Shown: piece by piece, positions 1 through 7,263 of the stretch | How the letters are laid out: each line of letters starts with the position of its first letter | Numbering within the stretch: the stretch's first letter is position 1 | DNA from: Acidipropionibacterium timonense | GTDB taxonomy: Bacteria; Actinomycetota; Actinomycetes; Propionibacteriales; Propionibacteriaceae | Reading direction: 5' to 3' | Assembly: GCF_900605005.1 (NCBI RefSeq) | Contig: NZ_LR027558.1 | Coordinates: 1 to 64,000 of the forward strand | Length of the DNA: 64,000 bases | The notes under the pieces: generated by a model | What the model was told of the DNA's origin: nothing | The model's database searches: none | The model's input: the letters and a program-made list of their open reading frames with translations, nothing else | Made by a program: the position numbers and the translations under genes

Positions 1-97
1 GCCTGACCCCACCCCGACAGACCCCACCAGAGCCTGCCGACACACACCACACCGTGAGGATTCACCCCCGGAACCCCCGAGAGTGAATCCTCACGGC
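1..97. repeat. Left copy of 97-bp perfect inverted repeat (3' end of an alanine dehydrogenase gene)
   Basis: These 97 bases are the exact reverse complement of 3907-4003. The match stops at position 98 and runs to the left window edge, so the true repeat may be longer. Read forward, it begins with an alanine codon and a TGA stop at 4-6, which corresponds to the last codon and stop of ald at the right copy. I infer that a second, oppositely oriented ald copy or fragment ends here; this cannot be seen in the window. Confidence 0.85.
52..96. terminator. Bidirectional hairpin terminator candidate
   Basis: Arms 52-65 and 83-96 are perfectly complementary over 14 bp around a 17-nt loop. It lies between the presumed end of an ald-like gene entering from the left and the end of the gntP gene on the minus strand, so it can serve both convergent transcripts. 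There is no clear T-tract, as is common in actinobacterial terminators. Confidence 0.6.
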
Positions 98-116
98 ATT
101 GCTGCGAGCGGACCAC

Positions 117-1481
117 TCAGGACACGATCGCCCACAGTACGCAGGTGATGAGGAATCCGGTGAGTCCGCAGATTGTCGACAGGACGGTCCAGGTCTTGAG
201 GCCGTCCTTGACGGTCAGACCGGTGTACTTGGTGACGATCCAGAACCCGGAGTCGTTGATGTGCGACAGGCCGAGCGCGCCGAAGCCGATGGCCATGAGC
301 ACGAGGGCCACCTGGAGCGAGCTGTGACCCCCGGTTGCCACGGAGTTCGACAAGAGGCCGGCGGTCGTGAGGATCGCCACCGTTGCAGACCCCTGGCTGG
401 CTCGCAGGGCGAGTGAGATGACGAAGGCCGTCAACAGCAGGGGCAGGTGGGCGGCCACGAGCGCGTCAGACAGCGCCTTGCCGACGCCGCTGGCGACGAG
501 CACTGAGGCCAGGACGCCGCCGGCGCCGGTGACGAAGACGATGACCGCGACATTGGGCAGGGCGGAGTCGAGGATCTGCCCCCGGGTACCCAGGTCCCAG
601 CCCTGTTGGTGACCGATGACGAGGTAGGCCAGCAGGACGGCGACCATGAGGGCCACCAGGGGTGACCCGACGAGGCCGAGGACGTCGGCGGTCAGGGTCC
701 CGGCGGTGGAGAACTGTTTGCCGACCGTCCCGATCATGATGAGCAGGATCGGCGTCAGGATGAGTGCAACGACCGTCCCAGTTCCGGTGTGGCCACTCGC
801 GTGCGTGTCGATGGTCGTCACGTCATGATCGGCTACCTGATTGCCGATCGGGGTGTCCCCTAGGACGATCTCGTCGGTCTTCATGACCTTGGAGGCGAGG
901 TAGCCGACGACGCCGACCACCGCACACACCGGCAGCGCCACGAGGGTGACCAGGCCCACGTCGCCATTGAGGGTCGCGGCAGCTGCCACCGGCCCGGGAT
1001 GTGGCGGGACGACGACATGCACCGTGAGCATGACGGCGGCCACCGGAAGCGCGATCCGCAACAGCTTCGTGCCGGTCACCGCTGCGAAGCCGAAGACGAT
1101 CGGCGCGAGGATGATGAAGCCGACGTCGAAGAAGATCGGGATGCCGAGGATGAAGGCGGCGGCCGTGATCGCTGCGGCGACCCGATGGCGACCCAGGACG
1201 GCAGTGAACCGCTCGGCGAGCGTCCGGGCACCGTCAGCCGCCTCGATGACTGCGCCGAGCATGGCGCCGAGGCCGACGACGATGGCGACTGAACCCAGCG
1301 TCGATCCCATCCCGTCGGTCAGGGTCTTGACGACCTTTCCCAACGGCACTCCGGTGACCAGGGCCAGCAGGAGGGACACGAGCAGCATCGCCACGAAGGC
1401 GCTCATGCGCGCCTTGATGACGAGAACGAGCAGCAGGGCGATCGCGGCGACCGCCAGCAGGAGGAGCACCGTTGTCGACAC
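117..1481 (-). CDS. gntP: GntP-family gluconate/sugar-acid permease
   Basis: This 454-residue polytopic membrane protein has about 12 hydrophobic segments and the usual length of the GntP family of proton-coupled permeases for gluconate and related hydroxy-acids. I chose the GTG at 1481, where the first membrane helix begins within a few residues; the longer open frame upstream overlaps ltnD and has no family resemblance. It follows ltnD after 5 bases, so the two are probably co-transcribed with otnK. The neighbours suggest that the substrate is a four-carbon sugar acid such as threonate or erythronate rather than gluconate; this is inferred from context. Confidence 0.85.
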   Translation of the reverse strand: MSTTVLLLLAVAAIALLLVLVIKARMSAFVAMLLVSLLLALVTGVPLGKVVKTLTDGMGSTLGSVAIVVGLGAMLGAVIEAADGARTLAERFTAVLGRHRVAAAITAAAFILGIPIFFDVGFIILAPIVFGFAAVTGTKLLRIALPVAAVMLTVHVVVPPHPGPVAAAATLNGDVGLVTLVALPVCAVVGVVGYLASKVMKTDEIVLGDTPIGNQVADHDVTTIDTHASGHTGTGTVVALILTPILLIMIGTVGKQFSTAGTLTADVLGLVGSPLVALMVAVLLAYLVIGHQQGWDLGTRGQILDSALPNVAVIVFVTGAGGVLASVLVASGVGKALSDALVAAHLPLLLTAFVISLALRASQGSATVAILTTAGLLSNSVATGGHSSLQVALVLMAIGFGALGLSHINDSGFWIVTKYTGLTVKDGLKTWTVLSTICGLTGFLITCVLWAIVS

Positions 1482-1486
1482 AGCCC

Positions 1487-2374
1487 TCACCCCTCGTCGG
1501 GGGCGACCACCTTGATGACCTGGGAGTCGTCGATCCCGGCCATTCCGCGGCTCGCACCCTGCAGGTAGAGCTGCTCGGCGGCAGCGGCGACCGGGGTCGA
1601 CAGCCCCACCGACTTCGCGGCCGAGGTGACGATGCCCATGTCCTTGACGAAGATGTCGAGGCGGCTGCGCACCTCCACCTCGGAACCGTCGTAGGCGTGG
1701 AGCATCCGCGGCCCCCGGTCGCCCAGCATGAACGACTCGGCCGCGCCGGCCATGAGGGCCCCGAGGGCCTGCTCCGGGTCGAGCCCCAGGGCCCGGGCCA
1801 GGGCGAGCGCCTCGCCGGCGGCGGCGATGTGCACCCCGCACAGCAACTGGTTGACGGTCTTCATGGCCTGCCCGGCACCCGGCTCGTCACCCACCCGCAC
1901 GAGGGTGGACGCCATGGCGTCGAGGACATCACTGGCCCTGTCCCAGGCCGAGTCGTCGGCGCCGACGACGACGAGCAGGTCACCCTTGCCGGCGCGGGTC
2001 GGGCCACCCGAGACGGGGGCGTCGACGATGCCGATGCCGCGCTCCTCGAGCCGACGCGCAGCGGAGACCACCGGGTCGCGTCCCACCGTGGAGGTGAGCA
2101 GGACGGTGCTGCCGGGGGCCATGACCTCGGCGACCCCGTCAGGCCCGAAGAGCACGTCCTCAAGCTGGGCCGGGTTGCGCACGGCCAAGAGGACGACCTC
2201 GCTGGCGGCCGCGGCCTCGCGGGCGCTGGTGGAGGCGAGGACCCCCTCGGCCACGGCCAGGGCGGTGCGGTCGGGGTTGATGTCGTAGCCGTGGACGGTG
2301 AAGGTCCTCGACAGGTGGGTGGCCATCTGGAGCCCCATGGCTCCAAGACCGAGGATGGCGACAGTGCTGGTCAT
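1487..2374 (-). CDS. ltnD: L-threonate dehydrogenase-like 3-hydroxyacid dehydrogenase
   Basis: The 295-residue protein belongs to the 3-hydroxyisobutyrate dehydrogenase superfamily of NAD(P)-dependent beta-hydroxyacid dehydrogenases. The nucleotide-binding GxGxxG lies at residues 9-14, the substrate-loop motif DAPVSGG at 118-124, and the catalytic lysine of the GAGQAMKTVNQ motif at 172. A good ribosome site (AAGGAG) precedes the ATG at 2374. Pairing with a DUF1537 kinase and a GntP permease is the hallmark of tetronate catabolism, in which LtnD oxidises L-threonate to 2-oxotetronate. Tartronate-semialdehyde reductase is the main alternative reading. Confidence 0.8.
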   Translation of the reverse strand: MTSTVAILGLGAMGLQMATHLSRTFTVHGYDINPDRTALAVAEGVLASTSAREAAAASEVVLLAVRNPAQLEDVLFGPDGVAEVMAPGSTVLLTSTVGRDPVVSAARRLEERGIGIVDAPVSGGPTRAGKGDLLVVVGADDSAWDRASDVLDAMASTLVRVGDEPGAGQAMKTVNQLLCGVHIAAAGEALALARALGLDPEQALGALMAGAAESFMLGDRGPRMLHAYDGSEVEVRSRLDIFVKDMGIVTSAAKSVGLSTPVAAAAEQLYLQGASRGMAGIDDSQVIKVVAPDEG

Positions 2375-2403
2375 GATGATCTCCTTCGATCGGGTTGGAT
2401 GGG

Positions 2404-3831
2404 TCAGTCCTGGAGGGTCGCGACGACCGTGGCCAGGGAGGTCTCGTCGCCGACGTTGCCGGCGAAGACGATGTAGGGGATGCCCCGGGCGGGGCCGTCG
2501 ACCGGCTCCCACATCGAGACGATGCCGGGCAGCATGGGTCCGCGGACCAGGGCGTGACGGACCTGCAGGCCCTTGGAGGCGACGTCGGACGAAGTGATGC
2601 CACCCTTGGCAATGACGAACCGTGGCGGACGGGTGGCGAGGATGGTCCGGACCGTCTCGACGAGCGCGTCGGAGACAGACCGGGCGATACGCAGGGAGTC
2701 GTCGGCGTCGACCCCGACGACGAGCTCGCCACCGGCCCGGACGATGACGGTTCCCTCGAGCAACCGCTGGGCGGCCTCGGCGGCGACGCGGGCGATCTCC
2801 GCCGCGCGGGTCGTCGGCTCGAGGATGGTCGGCACGTCGAGGAGCAGTTCGGGCGTACCGAACTCGTCCTTGAGGGTCTGGACCTGGCGCTTGGTGAGGC
2901 CGACGTGGGACCCGACGGCGACGAGGCCGCCCCGGGCGCCGGTGGTGTCCTGGGTCGCGCCGGCCTGCGGGGCGCACTCGGCCGCCGTGAGCGGGGCCCG
3001 TGCCTCCTGACCGATGCGGGCGCGCACGAAGGGAGGACCGACGCGGTGCACGTACCTGCGTCCGTTGGCCTCCGCGCCGGCGAGTCCGAGGGCCAGCAGA
3101 CGCAGGTCGTTCTCCTCGAGACAGTCGACGACGATCGGCTGACGGTCGTGTGCCGATGACAGCGCCGCGACGAGGTCCTCCCGCGGACCGCGCAGGGTGC
3201 CCAGGGTGATCGGCAGGACGTCGTCGGCCTTCCATCGGCCCGAGGACTTCTCCTCGACCCACTCGGCGAGGTTGGAGGACCGGTACCCGAAGGAGGCGTC
3301 GGCGGCGAACTCGGTCTGCCCGACCGGGACGTAGCCCGTGGCCGGGTTGCCGGCGTAGTGCACCGAGTCGATGGTGATGCGCCCGGCGTCAGGGAAGGCA
3401 GGAACGACGACGATTCCGTCGACCTCGATCCCCTCGACGGCGAGGAGGTCACAGATGGTGTCCGGCTCGAGCGGGAAGTGACCGCGCAGGGTCGAGTCGG
3501 AGCGGGAGACGAAGGCCACCTCGGCGCCGGTACGGCGAGCGGCCTCCAGACCGTTGCGGACGACCTCCTCGTTGACCCGCTTGGCGTCGCCGGGGGCGAG
3601 GCTGCGCGAGTTCGTCATGACGTAGACGGCGCGGGCTCCGGTACCCAGCGCCCAGGCCAGGTCGTCCACCGTCCACCCGGTGATGACGGGCAGGTCATGG
3701 ACGGACTGGGTCCCGGTGGGGTCGTCGTCGAGGACGACGAGCACCGGGCAGGCGGTCTCCGCCACCTCCTCGGCGGTGACGCGGGGAGCGGTCGGAAGGT
3801 TGGCGGTGAGTTGGTCCAGTGGGATGGTCAT
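2404..3831 (-). CDS. otnK: Four-carbon acid sugar kinase (DUF1537, OtnK/DtnK type)
   Basis: The 475-residue protein has the two-domain length of the four-carbon acid sugar kinase family and its N-terminal signature DDDPTGTQ at residues 35-42. These enzymes phosphorylate threonate, erythronate or their oxo forms using ATP. The ATG at 3831 has an AGGAG site upstream. It is the first gene of the minus-strand cluster otnK-ltnD-gntP, with 29 bases to ltnD. The following aldolase/decarboxylase (OtnC) and isomerase (OtnI) of the described OtnK pathway are not in the window. The exact substrate, whether oxo-tetronate or D-threonate/erythronate, cannot be decided from sequence. Confidence 0.82.
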   Translation of the reverse strand: MTIPLDQLTANLPTAPRVTAEEVAETACPVLVVLDDDPTGTQSVHDLPVITGWTVDDLAWALGTGARAVYVMTNSRSLAPGDAKRVNEEVVRNGLEAARRTGAEVAFVSRSDSTLRGHFPLEPDTICDLLAVEGIEVDGIVVVPAFPDAGRITIDSVHYAGNPATGYVPVGQTEFAADASFGYRSSNLAEWVEEKSSGRWKADDVLPITLGTLRGPREDLVAALSSAHDRQPIVVDCLEENDLRLLALGLAGAEANGRRYVHRVGPPFVRARIGQEARAPLTAAECAPQAGATQDTTGARGGLVAVGSHVGLTKRQVQTLKDEFGTPELLLDVPTILEPTTRAAEIARVAAEAAQRLLEGTVIVRAGGELVVGVDADDSLRIARSVSDALVETVRTILATRPPRFVIAKGGITSSDVASKGLQVRHALVRGPMLPGIVSMWEPVDGPARGIPYIVFAGNVGDETSLATVVATLQD

Positions 3832-3846
3832 GTGAGCACTCCTGCG

Positions 3847-3864
3847 TGATCAGACCTCTGATGA
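3847..3864. promoter_or_regulatory. Palindromic operator candidate upstream of otnK
   Basis: TGATCAGACCTCTGATGA is an imperfect palindrome (7 of 8 arm bases pair, 2-base centre) 16 bases before the otnK start. An overlapping second inverted pair CTCTGA/TCAGAG shares one arm. This form and position suit a GntR/FadR-type regulator of sugar-acid genes. No such regulator is in the window. Confidence 0.45.
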
Positions 3865-3906
3865 CTTCTTCAGAGTAGCTCACGGGATCCTCGTCGTCCA
3901 GACACA

Positions 3907-4003
3907 GCCGTGAGGATTCACTCTCGGGGGTTCCGGGGGTGAATCCTCACGGTGTGGTGTGTGTCGGCAGGCTCTGGTGGGGTCTGTCGGGGTGGGGTCA
4001 GGC
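3907..4003. repeat. Right copy of 97-bp perfect inverted repeat (end of ald)
   Basis: This is the exact reverse complement of 1-97. It covers the last codon and stop of ald (3998-4003), the intergenic spacer and the ald terminator hairpin. The unique segment between the two copies, 98-3906, contains otnK, ltnD and gntP. Confidence 0.9.
3908..3952 (-). terminator. Hairpin terminator downstream of ald
   Basis: The 14-bp complementary arms 3908-3921 and 3939-3952 flank a 17-nt loop. The hairpin follows the ald stop codon by about 45 bases on the minus strand and separates ald from otnK, which is transcribed in the same direction. Confidence 0.6.
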
Positions 4004-5113
4004 CATGACTTCCTGGGGGGTGGTGGTGTCGATGCCGAGGGCTTCGCCGACGGGGGCGGACAGGAGCTTGCCGTCGTGGGTGGTCAGGCCGCGGAGCAGG
4101 TCGGTGCGGTGCTGGCAGGCGGTTGTCCAGCCCTGGTCGGCCAGGAGGGTGCAGTAGCGCATGGTGGCGTTGGTCAGGGCGAGGGTCGAGGTGTGGGGGA
4201 CCGCGCCGGGCATGTTGGCCACGCAGTAGAACACCGAGTCGTGGACCTTGAAGGTGGGGTCCGAGTGGGTCGTGGGGTGGGAGTCCTCGAAGCAGCCGCC
4301 CTGGTCGATGGCGATGTCGACGAGCACGGATCCGGGCCGCATCGTCGCGACGGTCTGGTTGCTCACCAGGTGCGGGGTCCGGGCGCCGGGCACCAGGACC
4401 GAGCCGATGACCAGGTCGGCGCTCCTGCAGGCCGTCTCGACCGCGAGCGGGGAGGAGTACTCGGTGCGGATCCGGCCGCCGCTCATCTCCTCGATGTACC
4501 TCATTCGGGCGACGTTGACGTCGTAGACCGTCACCGTGGCGCCCATGCCGTCGGCCACCCGGGCGGCACACAGGCCGGCGGTGCCGCCACCGAGGACGAC
4601 GACCTCACCCTTGTGGACTCCCGAGGCCCCACCCAGCAGGGTGCCGTTGCCGCCGGCGGGCTGCATGAGGCAGTTCGCCCCGACCTGCACCGACAGGCGC
4701 CCGGCGATCTCCGACATGGGAGACAACAACGGCAAGGAGTGATCGTCCAGCTCGACGGTCTCGTAGGCGATCGAGGTGACCTTGCGGTCCAGCAGTTCCC
4801 GGGTCAACGGTTCGTCGGCGGCCAGGTGCAGGTAGGTGAACAGGAGCAGTCCCTCATGCATCCGGTGGTACTCGGCCTCGATCGGCTCCTTGACCTTGAG
4901 GATCATCTCGGCGTCGTCCCACACCTTGTCGACATCATCGACCATCGTCGCACCCGCGGCCACATACTCCTGGTCCGCAATGGACGACCCCAAACCGGCA
5001 CCAGCCTGCACGAACACCTCATGGCCATGCGACACCATCGCATGAACACCAGCCGGCGTCGCCGCCACCCGGAACTCATTGTTCTTGATCTCGGTCGGAA
5101 CACCAATCCTCAT
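3998..5113 (-). CDS. ald: Alanine dehydrogenase
   Basis: The enzyme reversibly deaminates L-alanine to pyruvate and ammonium with NAD. The 371-residue length and the order of motifs match bacterial alanine dehydrogenases: Arg15, Lys75 and His96 of the substrate pocket, the Rossmann GGGTAG at 175-180, the DIAIDQGG loop carrying the catalytic Asp, and the C-terminal MPGAVPHTST motif. An AGAAGGG site precedes the ATG at 5113. It is transcribed divergently from the cycA-type permease, which suggests joint use of alanine as carbon and nitrogen source. Its last six bases lie in the inverted repeat. Confidence 0.95.
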   Translation of the reverse strand: MRIGVPTEIKNNEFRVAATPAGVHAMVSHGHEVFVQAGAGLGSSIADQEYVAAGATMVDDVDKVWDDAEMILKVKEPIEAEYHRMHEGLLLFTYLHLAADEPLTRELLDRKVTSIAYETVELDDHSLPLLSPMSEIAGRLSVQVGANCLMQPAGGNGTLLGGASGVHKGEVVVLGGGTAGLCAARVADGMGATVTVYDVNVARMRYIEEMSGGRIRTEYSSPLAVETACRSADLVIGSVLVPGARTPHLVSNQTVATMRPGSVLVDIAIDQGGCFEDSHPTTHSDPTFKVHDSVFYCVANMPGAVPHTSTLALTNATMRYCTLLADQGWTTACQHRTDLLRGLTTHDGKLLSAPVGEALGIDTTTPQEVMA

Positions 5114-5630
5114 AATGCCCTTCTCCCTTGATGAGCGTTCTCCGACAACAACGTCGGCAAGTCACTCGACTCAGCTTCATGCTAACCGCCGCCGTGACGA
5201 CGGCCAACGCGGCCCCGTCGGCCCCGACTGACATCTTCGTGTTGGCGCTGACAAGCATCGACGTCTGGGTGCGCGGTGTTCCTGGGTCGGGTGGGCAGGC
5301 AGAGGACCCCCGGAAACTCGAGACCCTTTCGTCAGGCGAAAAATCCAGTCCATGATATGTGGACACCACCCCACGGAATGTCACGATTCAATATCTTCCA
5401 TGGCGTCGTTCCGTGGTGCGGAAAGTGTGTCGTCATTCATCGTGACATCGCGAATCCGGGAGTTACAGTGATGAAAAGTCGGGCGTCCTGGCATGGGTTG
5501 CATCCCAGGGAGAAAGTGGGCGACGTCCACATCTCAGGGTGTGTCGATGGGTGCCAGGACGAGCGGTCTGGACGTGTTCGTGACCTCACATCGTCGCGGA
5601 CGCGCCAGTCACCTCATCGTGGAGGGATTC
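5114..5630. promoter_or_regulatory. Long divergent intergenic region between ald and cycA
   Basis: This 517-base stretch separates two divergently transcribed amino acid genes and must hold both promoters. It is less GC-rich around 5340-5470 than the genes and contains a short hairpin (TTTCG/CGAAA near 5328-5342). I see no convincing protein gene. The open frame that extends cycA upstream to 5493 lacks a ribosome site and family similarity. No recognised riboswitch fold was found by eye. Confidence 0.5.
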
Positions 5631-7241
5631 ATGAGCACCAACATCAGGGAATCGGCCCCGGACGAGTCGGACGGGTCGGCGTCGACCGAGACTGCGGAGT
5701 ACTGGACGGCGGAGACGAGTCAGATGATTCGGCCCCACTGCACGGTGGGCCACGAGGCGAAGGAACTGAGCCGGGGGCTCAAGAACCGTCACCTCCAGCT
5801 CATCGCCATCGGCGGAGCCATCGGTACCGGACTCTTCCTGGGGTCGGGTCGGACCATTCACCTGGCCGGACCCTCGATCCTTCTCGTCTACCTCATCATC
5901 GGGTTCTTCCTGTTCTTCGTCATGAGGGCCATGGGCGAACTCCTGCTGTCCAACCTCGCGTACAAGTCGTTCGCGGACTTCGCGACCGACCTCATCGGGC
6001 CGTGGGCCGGCTTCTACATCGGGTGGACCTATTGGATGTGCTGGGTCGTCATCGGCATCGCGGACACGACGGCCATCTGCGGTTACCTGGCCCTATGGTT
6101 CCCGAACCTTCCCAAGTGGATTCCCGCGCTCTGCGTCGTCCTGTTGCTGACGACCCTCAACATGGTCGCGGTGAAGCTCTTCGGTGAGATGGAGTTCTGG
6201 TTCGCGATGATCAAGATCGTCACGATCATCGCGCTCATCCTGGTCGGCGGCTACCTGGCCGTCACGGGGTTCACGCCCCCGAACGGCGCCCCGACGTCGA
6301 GCGTCACCCACCTGTGGGATCGCGGCGGGTTCTTCCCGACCGGGTTCACCGGATTCATCGCCGGATTCCAGATCGCGATCTTCTCGTTCCAGGGCATCGA
6401 GATGGCCGGTACGGCCGCCGCGGAGACCGCCGACCCGGAGCAGAACCTGCCCAAGGCCATCAACTCCATCCCGGCCCGCGTCATCATCTTCTACGTGCTG
6501 GCCCTGGGGGTCATCATGTCGGTGCAGCCGTGGGACCTCATCGACCCGAACAACTCACCCTTCGTCGAGATGTTCAGCTTCATCGGCGTCCTCATCGCCT
6601 TCCACGTCATCAACTTCGTCGTCCTCACCTCGGCGGCGTCGTCGGCCAACTCGGGGGTCTTCTCGACGTCTCGCGTCATGTACGGCCTGGCGAGGGAGAA
6701 GAATGCCCCGGGACGATTCGCCTTCCTGTCGGATCGGCACATCCCGCGCAACGCGCTCATCCTCACCGCCTTCTGCATCTCCCCGGCCATCGTCCTCGTC
6801 ATGCTGTCGGACTCGGTGATGGACGCCTTCAGTCTCGTCGCCGGCGTCTCATCGGTGCTCTACATCTCGGTGTGGGGCCTCATCCTCGTGTGCTACCTGC
6901 AGTACCTGCGCAAGTACCCGCAGCGGCATGCCGAATCGGCCTTCCGCATGCCGGCGGGGCGGTTCATGTCCTGGGCCGGCCTGGTGTTCTTCGTCGTCAT
7001 CCTCATCATCCTCGGATTCGACGAGGAGTCGCGGATCGCGCTCATCGCCGCACCCATCTGGGTGGCGTTCCTGGCCGTCGTCTACCGGATGCTTCGGGAG
7101 ACGCGCGCCGGCGCCACACCGATCGACTTCGACGCGCAACGAGCCATCGCCGCCGAACGGGTCCGCCAGCACGTCGACGAGTTGAGGTCGTCCGGAGCAT
7201 CGTCGACGTCACGCCGCGGCCGGCGCCGGCCACGCACCTGA
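5631..7241 (+). CDS. cycA: D-serine/D-alanine/glycine-type amino acid permease
   Basis: This 536-residue protein of the amino acid transporter (AAT/APC) family has about 12 membrane segments. Family hallmarks are the first-helix motif IAIGGAIGTGLFLGSG at about residues 55-70 and the conserved F-x-GIEMAGTAAAET segment in helix 6. Overall it most resembles CycA permeases for D-alanine, D-serine and glycine. The ATG at 5631 has GGAGG six bases upstream. An unusually long hydrophilic N-terminus of about 50 residues precedes the first helix. Divergent placement from ald supports alanine uptake, but substrate range within this family is hard to predict. Confidence 0.85.
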   Translation: MSTNIRESAPDESDGSASTETAEYWTAETSQMIRPHCTVGHEAKELSRGLKNRHLQLIAIGGAIGTGLFLGSGRTIHLAGPSILLVYLIIGFFLFFVMRAMGELLLSNLAYKSFADFATDLIGPWAGFYIGWTYWMCWVVIGIADTTAICGYLALWFPNLPKWIPALCVVLLLTTLNMVAVKLFGEMEFWFAMIKIVTIIALILVGGYLAVTGFTPPNGAPTSSVTHLWDRGGFFPTGFTGFIAGFQIAIFSFQGIEMAGTAAAETADPEQNLPKAINSIPARVIIFYVLALGVIMSVQPWDLIDPNNSPFVEMFSFIGVLIAFHVINFVVLTSAASSANSGVFSTSRVMYGLAREKNAPGRFAFLSDRHIPRNALILTAFCISPAIVLVMLSDSVMDAFSLVAGVSSVLYISVWGLILVCYLQYLRKYPQRHAESAFRMPAGRFMSWAGLVFFVVILIILGFDEESRIALIAAPIWVAFLAVVYRMLRETRAGATPIDFDAQRAIAAERVRQHVDELRSSGASSTSRRGRRRPRT

Positions 7242-7263
7242 GGGGCGGTGAGGATCTCGCCGC

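Noticed and set aside
5493-5630. A 46-residue N-terminal extension of the CycA-type permease
   Set aside because: It has no ribosome site and no family similarity, while GGAGG sits correctly before the ATG at 5631.
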